Assembly: GCA_019137255.1 (NCBI GenBank)
Contig: WPDH01000080.1
Span: 186,001 to 250,000, forward strand
Reading direction: 5' to 3'
From: Corinectria fuckeliana
Taxonomy: Eukaryota; Ascomycota; Sordariomycetes; Hypocreales; Nectriaceae
DNA length: 64,000 bases
Shown here: positions 31,803 to 42,700 of the stretch, in pieces
Position numbering within the stretch: position 1 is the stretch's first letter
Layout of the letters: the number at the start of each line of letters is the position of its first letter
Program-made: the position numbers and the translations under genes
The notes under the pieces: model-generated
The model's input: only the letters and a program-made list of their open reading frames with translations
Databases searched by the model: none
What the model was told of the DNA's origin: nothing

Positions 31803-34800
31803 CTAGTCCTCCTCTTCAGCGGCGTCCTTCTTCTTTTTCTCATGTTGAGCCTCCCACTCGCAGATCTTGCACTTGTTGGCCTGATCGCGGTCAAGGTCGG
31901 GGAAGACGAGATCAAAGACTTCGGGGTACCAGGCCACGGGATGGCCCTCAATGCCTTCCTTAATATTCTACCATGTATCTGTTAGCAACGGACCTGGGCG
32001 GAAAGGGAGCGTAGCGAGCGTGGGGGGTCATTGGTGAGAAATCCGCCCGTGTGGGATAAGCACATACCTGGGGCAGCTCTAGCCAGTCAGACATGTTGTC
32101 CTTGGGGAAGATGACCGTCTTGCATCCTGCACGTCGAGCGGCTACCGTCTTCTCGCGGAGCCCGCCGATGCGGAGGACCTTACCCGTCAAGGTGATCTCG
32201 CCGGTCATGGCGATAGTCGGGTTGACAGGGGCGTCGAGGGCAAGAGAGAGCATCGAGGTAGTCATTGTTATTCCAGCAGATGGGCCGTCCTTCGGTACGG
32301 CACCGTCGGGAACGTGAAGGTGCATCTTGGCCTTGTTGAAAAAGTGGTTTTCCGGGAACTTGTTGACCATGAAGGACTTGGCAAAGGAATAGGCGATGGT
32401 CGTCGACTCCTTCATGACCGTCTTCAGGTTACCAGTGATCTCGAGGTTCGGACGCGTGGATGGTCGCAGAGGCGCCTGCAGGATGGACTCGATGTACATA
32501 GCCGCGCCACCCATTTGAGTCCACGCCAGGCCCATCGATACACCCGGTGGGCTCACCTCGTAGAGGCGGTCCGAAGTGAATACAGGCGGGCCAACGTAGT
32601 CGGTGAGGTTGTCCTTGCCGATGACGACGTGCACCGAATCAGGGACCCTGAGCGGCTTACGGGGCTTCTCGACGGCCTTGACCTCGCTCACCTCGGCCGA
32701 GGCTTCCGGATCCAACTCCTTGCCCGCGTTGAGTTCCGCGGCCTTCTTCTCGGCCATCTTCTCTGCCTCCTCCAGGGCGGTCTTGCCCTCGTCGGTCAGC
32801 GCATCTTCCTCGGGAAGAACCTCCTCGCCCAGCTCCTGGACAATCTTGAGCGCGGATTTCCGATAGACCTTCTCGATCTGCTTCTTCAGGTTTCGTACTC
32901 CTGACTCGCGGCAGTACGACTTGATTAACTCCTCGATGGCCTCCTCGCTAAGCTTCACGTCCGCGTTCTCCAAACCCGCGGCCTCCTTGGCAGCAGGTGC
33001 GAGGTATCGCTCGGCGATGGCCATCTTCTCGTCTGAGACGTAGCCGGAGAGGGTGATGAGCTCCATTCGGTCCAGGAGAGGTCGGGGAATGGTGTCGGTC
33101 ATGTTGGCTGTGCAGACGAAGAGAACCTTGGACAGATCGACGGGTACATCCATGTAGTGGTCCAGGAAAGAGTTGTTCTGCTCGGGGTCGAGCAGCTCAA
33201 GGAGAGCAGACGAAGGGTCACCCTGGTATCCGCGACCAATCTTGTCAATCTCATCAATCAGGATAAGGGGGTTTTCGGTCTGACACTTCTTTAGGGCCTG
33301 GATGATCCGACCGGGTAAAGCTCCGACGTAGGTCCTTCGATGGCCCTTGATCTCAGCCACGTCTGTCAAACCACCAACACTGAATCGATAGTACTCCCGG
33401 TTGAGAGCACGGGCAATCGACTTTCCGATGCTAGTCTTGCCGACGCCAGGAGGTCCAACGAAGCAGAGGATCTTGCCCTCAACAGTACCTCGTAACTTGC
33501 CTACCGCAATAAACTCAAGGATCCGGTCCTTGACGTCCTTCAGTCCGTGGTGGTCCTGGTCGAGGACCTTGATGGCGTTGAGGATGCCAAAGTTCTCGGG
33601 GCTTCTGCGGCCCCAAGGGATCTGAGTGAGCCAGTCCAGATAGTTCCTCGTTACGTTGAACTCGGAAGCGGCCGTCTCGAGATGGGCGAGCTTGTTAAGC
33701 TCCTCGTCGAACACCTTGCGAACCGCGTCGGGCATGGCGAGGTTATTGGCCTTCTCCTTGAACTTCTCGACCATTTTGTCCTTGCCATCAGACTCGAGAC
33801 CCAGCTCTCGACGGATGCCCTTCATCTGCTCCATGAGCCAGTACTCTCGTTGCCTCTTGCTTATCTTGTTCTCCACATCTTTGCTAATCTTGGACTGCAG
33901 CTGGGCGTTCATAAGCTCTTTCTTGAGCACTACGAGGGCCTTCTGCATCCTCTCCTCCACGTTCAGGCAGCCGAGTACCTCCTGGAGCTCCTTCTGCTCG
34001 CCGGAAGACACGGCAGCGGCGAAGTCGGCAAGTTTGGCGGGCTCTGATGTCACGTTACCGGTCGACTGGCTCATGGAAAAGGTAGAGATCTGATCTCGAA
34101 AGAGGTTGTTCATAGTAGCAACCTCCTTGAAGACGTTGACGATCTCGTTGGTGACGGCTCGAATGACAGGGCTCTTGGGGTCGTAGGGCTCATCCGCGAG
34201 GTTCTCCACATTGACCAGGCTAACGGGGTACTTCTTGAGGAACGAGGTAGGCTCATACTTCTCGGCAGTTTGGTCGGGCTTCTTCTCAACAGCACTCTCC
34301 TCGAAGCTAGCCACGACATCTCCCTTCTTCTCTTGAGTAACGTCCTCCTCAGCAGCCTTTTGTGGAATGGGTTCGGGTGTCGGCTCGGCCTTGGCATCTG
34401 GTTTCTTGGCGTCCTGACTACCGGGGGGTAGCAGGCTGGATAGTCGGATACGGCGATGGGGGTAAAGGATAGCTGTCAAGGCTCCCTCCTGGCCGTGAAT
34501 GGGGAAGGCACTCGTGATTTGTGCGAATACGCCGACATCATAGACGTCGTCGGCGTTACGGATAACGTCCTCATCCTCATTCTCATCCTTGAACAAGAAG
34601 GCGCCGACGTACGGCTGGCCGCGCTTGATGGACTCTGTAATGGCGGTCGCAACTTCGGGGTCCTTGATGGTGATGGCCTTGTAGAACCCAGGGAAGAGTG
34701 GTCTTCGAGCAATGGGGATCGCCAAAACTTGGGGGTATACGTCCGGGACGACAGGTTTCTGGAGTGCCTTCTCGGCGGACTTTCGGCCACGCTTACCACC

Positions 34801-35265
34801 TTCACCCCCAGAGCCATCGTTGCCTGAGCCAGAACCTGCGGCACCTCCTGCCGCGCTACCTGCCTTGCCGTCCGAAGATTGACTACTGCCCTCGTTTTTG
34901 GCTGAGGCCGATGAGTCGCCGGGGTTCTTCGCCTCGGCCAAGAGCGTTTCTTCGGCCTCTTTCCGTTGGTTCTCATGGTTCGCCTTGGCTTCCTCCTCAG
35001 AAAGAGGCTCTGTAGGAGGCTCTATCGCCGTGTCGAAAAAGCCCTTGTCCTTGTCCTCCTTCTTGCCTAACCTTGCAGCGGTGGAAAAGGCTGCGCCGGA
35101 TAGCCGCGGGTGAAGGGCCGGTAGTCGGCGGCCGCAGATGTGAGGATTCCGATGGGCTGGAGATGAGGTCCATCTTCGTGCGATGGCTTCAGAGGATGCT
35201 CGGGATGCATGGGAGGCTGAACGCTCGAGGATAAGGCGCCCAGAGAGGCGTGAACGAGGGATCAT
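31803..35265 (-). CDS. PIM1: Lon protease homolog, mitochondrial
   Basis: Exon 1 (35265-32068) and exon 2 (31967-31803), split by a 100-nt intron, encode 1120 residues. The N terminus is Arg/Ser-rich without acids (MIPRSRLSGRLILERSASHA), a mitochondrial presequence. A Gly/Ser-rich linker precedes the LON substrate-binding domain at about 175-280. The AAA+ module has Walker A GPPGVGKT at 604-611 and Walker B LILIDEIDK at 667-675. The proteolytic domain has the Ser-Lys dyad: Ser996 in PKDGPSAG and Lys1039 in GGLREK. By family knowledge this ATP-dependent matrix protease removes damaged proteins and maintains mitochondrial DNA. Exon 2 encodes the last 54 residues, including a CKIC pair and a KKKK/EEED tail. 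The start is the first ATG of the open frame. Confidence 0.97.
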
Positions 35266-36269
35266 GGTCGGACGGAGCTGTCGGAAAGCTGTGGCAGTGG
35301 CGGGATGGAGAAAGCGTAGAGACGTCGGCCCCCCGCGCTGGGCAACTCGGAAGCGAAGACGGGCAATTAGGTGAGAAACGAAGGGATGCGGGGAGAGGAT
35401 GAGGAAGATGAAGAGGGATTATATTATCGGGGTCGGTCGAGAAGGGGTACGTGGGAACGCAGTTGTGCGCATCGCCGGTGTGGAGGCTGAAGATGTGTAA
35501 TGGCGAGTTCGGACTTAAGTTGACTAACCGTCATCAAAACTTCGGAGAGCTTCCATCGGTAGAATATCGGCAAATGCCGGCAGTGTTTGCGCCGGTTATC
35601 AGATCGCGATATTCTTGAATCGGGGCGCCCCTGCCGTGCCGTGCTGAAGGTCAAAGATGCCTGTAACAACAGATCTTAAGGGAAATGATAGACTTGGCAT
35701 TGCACTGCAACAATTAGTTACCTACCCCTTATTGATCATTGACTTCAACAGGGCATCAAGTTGTGTCAGCACCCTTGAATCCTTGAGTCCACCCACCTCC
35801 AAACACGGACCAAGGCCGGTAATCGGCGACAGTGAATACGCGTACTGTCGTGCCTGGTGATCAACATCATAGGAACTCGAGAAAGGCAGCATTTATGCTT
35901 ATTAGAAGACTGTTGCATTCCTATTGGCCTAGCTGCATTGTTATCTTGGTCAGGACAGCCTACTTGGACTAAAAGCCTGAAGAAAATCCAATATTACGTA
36001 GTACAAGGGCAGCTGCTTCATTCTCACATGCCACAGGCGCTACCCTGCACCCCACCACCCACTTTCACGGAAAGACTCCGCAAGGCGAGAATCGAGTCAG
36101 GTAGCGACCACGACCACGACCCTTTACGGCACATATCAGCAGTTATACTCTCGTATCACCTCACACCCATCTGAGAAAAAAAATCAATACTGTTCACCTA
36201 CCTAAAACCATCCGCTGTCCTCACTTGAGAGTCCTATAACCTCGACAAGCCAATTTGCAATCGGGCACC
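35266..36269. other. Divergent promoter region, LON / charged protein
   Basis: Shared upstream region of two divergent genes. A TATATTAT-like string near 35419-35428 lies about 160 bp above the LON start. An imperfect heat-shock-like arrangement TTC..AGA..TTC lies at 35541-35553. No gene recognised. Confidence 0.55.
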
Positions 36270-36767
36270 ATGACGCCAACCCCTCAGGACGTCGAGTCAC
36301 TCGCCAAGCTCTCACTCAACACTACAGAAGCCACCACAAAGCCTGCAAAAAAGACAGAGAAGGTCGTTGCCGATTCATGGGAGGATGAGGAATCCTCTGG
36401 CTCGGAGTCCGAGCCTGTAAAGGCAGATGACGAGGAGGACGACGTCACATCCACGCCCAAGCAGACCGCAGCTCCTCCGCCATCACCCTTCTCCCCCATT
36501 GGCACGTCATGGACTCCCGGTTCAGACGCTTCCACTTCGGGGTCACCTGCTGACCCACCTCGACGGCCGGAGAAGACGGATGCCGTGGCGCGGCGCATGA
36601 TTGTTGCGGGCCTGGGCCTCAAGGCACCCAAGCTGACGGAGGAGCAGCGCGCCTACCAGAGGTCTGTTCGAGAGCAAGAGAAGAAACGAAGGGAGCAAGA
36701 GAAGGCCACTGAGCAGAAGACAAAAGAAGATGCAGAGAAGGCTAAAGCGGCTGTTTGGGACGAGTAG
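36270..36767 (+). CDS. Conserved small charged protein, function unknown
   Basis: A single-exon gene for 165 residues with a CACCATGACG start context. The N-terminal 70 residues are acidic (WEDEESSGSESEP, DDEEDDV). A Pro/Ser-rich middle follows (PPPSPFSPIGTSW). From about residue 105 the sequence is RPEKTDAVARRMIVAGLGL, then a highly charged helix (EEQRAYQRSVREQEKKRREQ) ending AKAAVWDE, likely a coiled coil. I recognise this overall pattern as common in Pezizomycotina but know no function. It is divergent from LON and convergent with the glutathione transferase gene, whose stop is 203 bp away. Confidence 0.85.
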   Translation: MTPTPQDVESLAKLSLNTTEATTKPAKKTEKVVADSWEDEESSGSESEPVKADDEEDDVTSTPKQTAAPPPSPFSPIGTSWTPGSDASTSGSPADPPRRPEKTDAVARRMIVAGLGLKAPKLTEEQRAYQRSVREQEKKRREQEKATEQKTKEDAEKAKAAVWDE

Positions 36768-36970
36768 GTAAGGTGGCCCGGGCAATGGATGTTGTACTGA
36801 GCAAAACAAGACGAGAGAGATAGATGGTAAAGCCTTTTTTCTGGTTGAGAACTGAGCTATTGAAGTATTGTCTATTTCCTATCGGAGGAAGTACAAAAAT
36901 AGGGACAACGGAAGAGGCCCACGCCGCACTCCGCATAACAGTAACCTCCTCACCTTGTCATGTTCCACAT

Positions 36971-37871
36971 TCACGCGATGTCAATGAGACCCTTCTGGAC
37001 AGCAGGACGAGCCAGCAGACGTTTGTGCCAGGCGTTGAAGTTGGGGTACTTCTTCTCAATCTCATACTTCTCCCAAGTGTCGCCGGCAAAGGGGATGAGG
37101 GTGTTCCAGGGCACGAAAGCCAGATCGGCATAGGTACTGAGAAGCAAGGCGTGAGCGACTTGTAGGTAACTCGTAAGATGGGGATATAGGACATACCACT
37201 TTCCGCCAACGAGCCACTCCTTGTCCTCGAGAATCTTGTCGAGGACCTGGACAACTCGGGCTATCTGCTCCTTGTAGCGCTCCTTGGCGGAGGGCACATC
37301 TTCAGAGTGGAACTTGTGGAACCAGATGGCCTGCCCGAAGTAAGGGCCCTGTATGCGAAGTTAGCCTGTGACTCTATCTTATTTTTTTCTTGGTTCCGTG
37401 TGGACTGTGAGCTGCAGGGGATTCGCTCTCTCACCTGGCCAGACATCTGGAAGTGCAGGTACTGCTTCAGGTACCACTTCTCGGGGCCAGAAGTGAAGGT
37501 AAGCCTGTACTCCTTGTCGTAGGTCTCTACGAGGTATTCGATGATGGCACCCGACTCCCAGAGGATGAGATCATCGTTGTTGGGGTCCTGGATGGCGGGC
37601 AGGCGGCCGTTGGGATTGATCTTGGTGAAGGACTCGGCCTTGGGGTCTGTAACGGGAATCTGCAGAAACGAGGTTAGCAGGTCTTCGGTGGGCTGGTGGT
37701 ATGAGAAACGTACGGCCTTGTAGGGGATTCCGAGCTCCTCGAGGACGATGATGACTTTCTTGGGGTTGGGTCCTTTGCCTGGGAGGATTGTTAGACGAGA
37801 GATGTTTGTTGTTCACGGGGTGCTGTTGGCATACCGTGGACCCAGACGGTGATAGGCTTGATGTCGGACAT
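36971..37871 (-). CDS. Glutathione S-transferase, URE2-like
   Basis: Five exons (37871-37835, 37778-37714, 37659-37435, 37348-37197, 37136-36971) join in frame to 214 residues. The N-terminal thioredoxin-like domain reads TVWVHGKGPNPKKVIIVLEE, then INPNGRLPAIQDP and the glutathione-contacting WESGAIIEYL. The helical C-terminal domain contains YLHFQMSGQGPYFGQAIWF and, across the last splice, GGKCTYADLAFVPWN, a conserved GST N-capping region. By family knowledge such enzymes conjugate glutathione to electrophiles or reduce peroxides in the cytosol; the fungal URE2/GstA group contains both. Introns are 54-86 nt, except the last, 60 nt, which has a TCAG acceptor. The first coding exon is only 37 nt. 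Confidence 0.92.
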
Positions 37872-38552
37872 GCTGAGAGAGAGTGATAGATGTAGTAGGT
37901 GAGGATGGATGGAAGGAATAGCTTGTTGATGAGGCTATTGTGTGGATGAATCCTCTCTTCTTATATACCTATGTCAACCCTCGGCTTAGCGTCCATGACC
38001 GCCACAACATGACGAGTACCTAGATATGTAGACTAGAACGCCCCAGCACAAGACGTGATTCGTGCTTGCAAAGAATGGGAATGTGATTGATAATCCCAAA
38101 CCCAGGATTACTGTGCACAATGTGGAAGCCAAAGCGGCTGACGATCATATTCATCGCACACGACGACATGGAGGATCGGATCGCCTGTTGCGCGCGGGGC
38201 ACTAAGCCGCTTCTCGTATGCGTTGCGACTCGTGGCTGGCTGCTTGAGATTTAAGCTCATGACAGGGCACGACTTTTCGCGCGCGTGATGACTAAGGAAC
38301 CGCCGGCCGGGGATTTTTATGGGGGTTCTCCGCGGGACGCCGGAGGTTAGCCCGCTCGACTGGACTTTGTTGCTTGTCGAGATGCTGTCCCTTTCGATTA
38401 AAAGAGCGACTGCGTCATCTTTCTCACTGAATCACCTTGGGCCGCGAGGGTGCATTACTCGGGAACCATGCCATTCTCCAGGGCCAGGCCCTCACTACGT
38501 CGAATCTCTTTGGAACTGCCATTGTTTGGACTGTCTATTTCATATTCGTCCA
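37872..38552. other. Intergenic region between GST promoter and RRG7 3' end
   Basis: Both neighbours are on the minus strand. The GST promoter occupies the left part; a CTTATATACC TATA-like string lies at about 37961-37970. No other gene is seen. Confidence 0.55.
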
Positions 38553-39350
38553 TCACGGTTGCTCAGCTTCCACTCTCTTCGACTTTTCCAAAAGTGACAG
38601 TGTCTTTGCCCCCTTCATCAGCACGAGCTGTTTCCTCGATCCATCACCGCCCCCTCCCTCTCCCTCCCCCCCTCCTCCTTCTGCCGCATACCTAACCGCC
38701 ACCGTCACGCCGTCCAGCCCCATCTCCTGCGCCGCCTGGTTCCACAGCAACTGCTTCACCTCGCCCTCCCTGGAGCAGCACACGTAGCCCAGCGCCGCCG
38801 GAGCCCGGAGCTCCTCCCGCACCCCGCGCGTCGCCGGCTTCTCGCCCACCAGCAGGCCCAGCACGTCCGTCGCGCCACGCCACGCCGGCGGCGCCTCGGC
38901 CCGCGCGCCCTTGAGCTCCCGCACGTACATCGGGCTCGGGCTGCGCGCCCCGGCCTTGCACTGCACCAGCACCTTCATCGCGTGGTCCGTCGACGGCAGC
39001 GTCCACGTGCCCAGCAGGTCCAGCCCGCGGTCCGACGCGCCGCCCACGCGCTTGAGGAAGAAGCCGTACCGAGAGAGCGTGGCCGCGACCGTGTACTCGT
39101 AGTGCGTGCCCCTGTACACGGTCGACCTCTTGTTCAGTCGCGTGCGCTCGACGTAGTCGAGGAAAGTGGCCAGGTCTGAGTGTTCTTTGGTTGGCGCCTC
39201 GGGATATATCGACTTCCCAGCTGTTGTAGAGCCCGTCTCGTTGGCGTCGCTGAGGAATCGCCGTGCGCCAATTGCCGCCGGGGCATGTGCTAGAGAGGGA
39301 TAAACCTTTGGTATGGCCCTCCAGGAATTGCGACAAGAGACCAGCATCAT
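38553..39350 (-). CDS. RRG7: RRG7-like mitochondrial protein (DUF2034, PD-(D/E)XK-like)
   Basis: A single-exon gene for 265 residues starting MMLVSCRNSWRAIPKVY, an Arg-rich presequence ending near RRFLS. The core matches the fungal 'required for respiratory growth 7' family: VYRGTHYEYTVAATLSRYGF, VGGASDRGLDLLGTW and VLVQCKA. The order E...D(x)nQxK is that of restriction-endonuclease-like (PD-(D/E)XK) folds, with GLDLLG carrying the Asp and QCK the lysine. In yeast the orthologue is needed for respiration; nuclease activity is inference. A Gly/Glu-rich insert (GGGGEGEGGGGDG) lies near the C terminus. An in-frame ATG exists upstream at 39464, but it adds a segment unlike a presequence. TAO3 lies 382 bp upstream on the same strand. 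Confidence 0.87.
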   Translation of the reverse strand: MMLVSCRNSWRAIPKVYPSLAHAPAAIGARRFLSDANETGSTTAGKSIYPEAPTKEHSDLATFLDYVERTRLNKRSTVYRGTHYEYTVAATLSRYGFFLKRVGGASDRGLDLLGTWTLPSTDHAMKVLVQCKAGARSPSPMYVRELKGARAEAPPAWRGATDVLGLLVGEKPATRGVREELRAPAALGYVCCSREGEVKQLLWNQAAQEMGLDGVTVAVRYAAEGGGGEGEGGGGDGSRKQLVLMKGAKTLSLLEKSKRVEAEQP

Positions 39351-39732
39351 TTCCTTCGTGACCAGGACTGAGGCGATGTTAACTGCTCGACGTGCAATGA
39401 ATAGATATAGTATAGTAGTGAGTGAACTACCAAAATCCTGGGTACCTATGCATAAACGTGACATAGCCAATTAACCGAACCGCACCTCTCTCGCCTCCAT
39501 CACTCGTCACAATCAACAACACAAATAATTGGTCAAGAGACTGTCTATTACATCTATGGGTTCTCCCCATTTTCTCTCTCACGCCCAATGAAGCGCGGCT
39601 CATGATGTACTATACACTAATATCCCTATATGACACCATCTTCATACACGCTCGTCATACAATTAAACTTTAATGCCAACATCGAAAACGTAAATCTCAG
39701 TCCGTAGACAGCAACCCCCTTCATCTCCTCTA
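39351..39732. other. Spacer between TAO3 stop and RRG7 start
   Basis: AT-rich 382-bp spacer between two tandem minus-strand genes, holding the TAO3 3' UTR and the RRG7 promoter. No further gene. Confidence 0.6.
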
Positions 39733-42700
39733 TCATAGCATATCACCCGAGTTGGCCATACTTGGCGGAAGCGTGCTGTTCGCCATTCGCGACGCTGGCT
39801 GGGGTGGTGCCTTCTCCCTTGATCGCTCATCCCGCGACCTGCTCTGAGCGACGCGTCGCACCCTCGACTGCGGCCTCCGCATGGGAGGCTTGATCATGTT
39901 CTCCAAGAAAAATGCGCTTTCAGTGTGGCCTGTGTCGGGTCGCTCGTCATCAGCATCTGAGAAGCCTCCCAAGTACTCTTCATCAGAAGCGAGGTCTCCT
40001 ATCTGTGGTTGGTAGGATGCTGGCGCCGACGGCGACGTGATGGACCGTGAATGGAGAAGCGGCCGCCCAGAAGGAGGCCCGACAGCACTGAAAGCACCAG
40101 GGTTCATGGTGTTGGAACTCGGATCCCTCGACATGACTGGGGAACGATCTGTGAACCCATTCTGGAATGATGTGTTGTTCGACGCTTCATGTAAAATCGG
40201 CAGGATCTGTTCGTCATATAACACCGCCCCGGATTCAAACGACTCGGGGGTGAACTCGGTAATTGTTCTTGAGGACCGTCCGTCCTCGTCTGTAGTTGGG
40301 CTCGAGGGTTCGTCGAAGAAATCGTCGAGGCTGTCTAGCTTTGTCACTAGGTCACCAACGTGGACATCGCCGCGGCCTTCGTCAGACAGCATCGTCTCAG
40401 TTCGTTCCGATGTACCAAAGTAGCCATACGGGAAGTCGTCGGCGTGAAACTCGACTTCTGGTGTTGGCGTAACCTCTGGCACCGTGCCCTCTGATCCTTG
40501 GCATGTGTAGAAGGCGGCATGAATATTCGCACGCGTGGCGTCCGTCTTCCTCGCAGGAACTGGAATCGCCCAGCCAGACGCCTCTGGGATACCGAACAGA
40601 CTCTGAGTGCGCTCATACTCCTTACGAATGGCCTTCGATGTCGACCGTGTCATGCTCATTCTCAAATGGTGCTTATCCATGTGATTCCCAGACATAGTCA
40701 TGATGTTGTCCAGCACCTCGAGCGCCTCCATGCAGAACTCAGTCTGCAGGAGGCGCAGTAGTGGCGAGATGAGATCGGAGCCGTGCCCGGCGAGCTCAGG
40801 TTTCCGCATGTCCACATCGGGAATTGCCACACAGAGAATGCGCATTGTCTGGATCTTGACCCAAGAAAGAGAGTTCGTGAGCAGCCCGATAAGGAATGTG
40901 ACCATTTGGAAGTCCAAATTGGGGAGGAAGTATTCTCGCAAGGCCCCCCATAGTTCATCGAGGAAGTCCTTACTGCTGCCATCGGACTGCCCAGAAACAA
41001 AGTTATGTAGGGCATCGGCAATACCCGAGTATCCTTGACGATCGGCTTCTTCCAAAAGAAGATTTGCGGTTCGCGAGACGTCCTCGCCAGGGCTGCCTCG
41101 CTCTAGTTCGTTTAGGAAGCGGGGGAAGTTTGCCAGCAACGAGAAGAAGAGTCGATTGTCGTCGCCAATCAAACCGTCGCTAGGTAGCTGCACTAGCTTG
41201 TCCATCATGTCGAGAGTTGTCTGCCAGCATAGAGACGACCTCAATCCCTTGTGGAGCAAGGGCTGAACGCCTTCGAATACACCATCCCAACGCGCTGGTT
41301 GGCCATCAGCCAGCAGTCCGCGGACCTCGGGCGCTTGAAAGTCCACCTTGGTGAAGAACTTGTTGAGCATCTCCACTGCCTCCAAGAATTCGCGTTCGTT
41401 GATGGATTCTAGACAAGCGCAAGTCGTCCAGAATAGTTGAGGGAAGTTGAGGAGGTCTTCGGCATCCAGCTTGACAATCAGAGTTTTCAAGGTGGTAAGA
41501 ATCTCCATTGAAAACGACTGAATTTCGGGGTCCTCATCGGCAACGGTATTGGATAGTCGCGCCAGCATGTCTCCAAGCATATACTGGTCAACAGATGTAA
41601 GAACACACCTGAAGATCTGGAACGAACGACAGGCAAGATGTCGTACGGGACAGGATGTGGCCCAAGTCAAGGAAAGCCGTCCCCACTGCTCCTTGATGCC
41701 CGGGAAGGTCAGCTCGAAAGTCCCGATGACTTCTGCGGCGAGGAACTCCATGCCTGGAGGAACCTTGTTGTCGTGGGCATCTACCTTCCCGTTGCTATCC
41801 TCATAACCCCAGACTACCGACCGGTCATGTCGACGGATCAAGTCGACCAGATCCTCAATCGATTTCTTGTCCCCTTCTTGGTTACGGTCGTCGATCTGCG
41901 AAATGACCAACTCATGTATCAGATGGACTAGCATCTCGCGGGCTTGTTCCTGGACAAGTGGAGTATAGTGATCCCAAAGGACGGTGACCACCTGGAGGAG
42001 CATCGGGACGTTTTCCTGAGTGAGATGAACCGGAGACACCATCAAGTCAACGAGCAAGATGAGCGACAGTTGACCCAAGGAGAAACCAGCTTGCTTGGTC
42101 CCCACTGGAAGGGCCTCGGCGAGGTCGGCGCAGTAAGGGAGTAGGTTAATATCGGGTGGTGGTGGAATGGCGTCTCTCTTCTCGTTGGGGACCATGGCCT
42201 TCGGCGTAATTTGCATCAGAAGAAACTCAACAACCTTGATTCCCGGCGTGCTGTTCGTTGTGGACAAGAACACAACAATCTGTTTCGCATACTCAACAAA
42301 GTTCTGCTCGCGACGCTCAAGGCACAGCTGCATGATGAAGTCAAGCACCAAGCGCACGTTCCCTGGATGCGGACCGGTGGCAAGGGCCTGCCACAGAGCC
42401 TGGACCTCATTATGCAGGGCTCCGCTCGACTTGATGGTAATCTCCAGTAGGTTGGCTAGGAGAACATAGGATTGGGCCGTTGGACCGCCGTTCGGATCTA
42501 GCTTCAGCTCAATGGACTGGATCCAAGGTAGCACAACAGCAACCACGTTTCGTTGGGCGGCTGGCTGCAAGTCCTTGAAGTACAGAGTGAACTCGGAGAA
42601 GATGTGGAATGCGAGTTCCGTGTGCTGCTTGGCAAGGCGCTTGGATATTTCGAACTGCGCTAATTTGTACACGGCCTGAGTCTTGTCAGAAATGCTAATT

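Noticed and set aside
32314..34047. Plus-strand frames opposite Lon
   Set aside because: Leu/Val/Gly-rich shadows of Lon codons; the sense strand carries every Lon motif.
35541..35553. Heat-shock-element-like TTC..AGA..TTC upstream of Lon
   Set aside because: The middle unit is not a proper GAA and the match is short enough to be chance.
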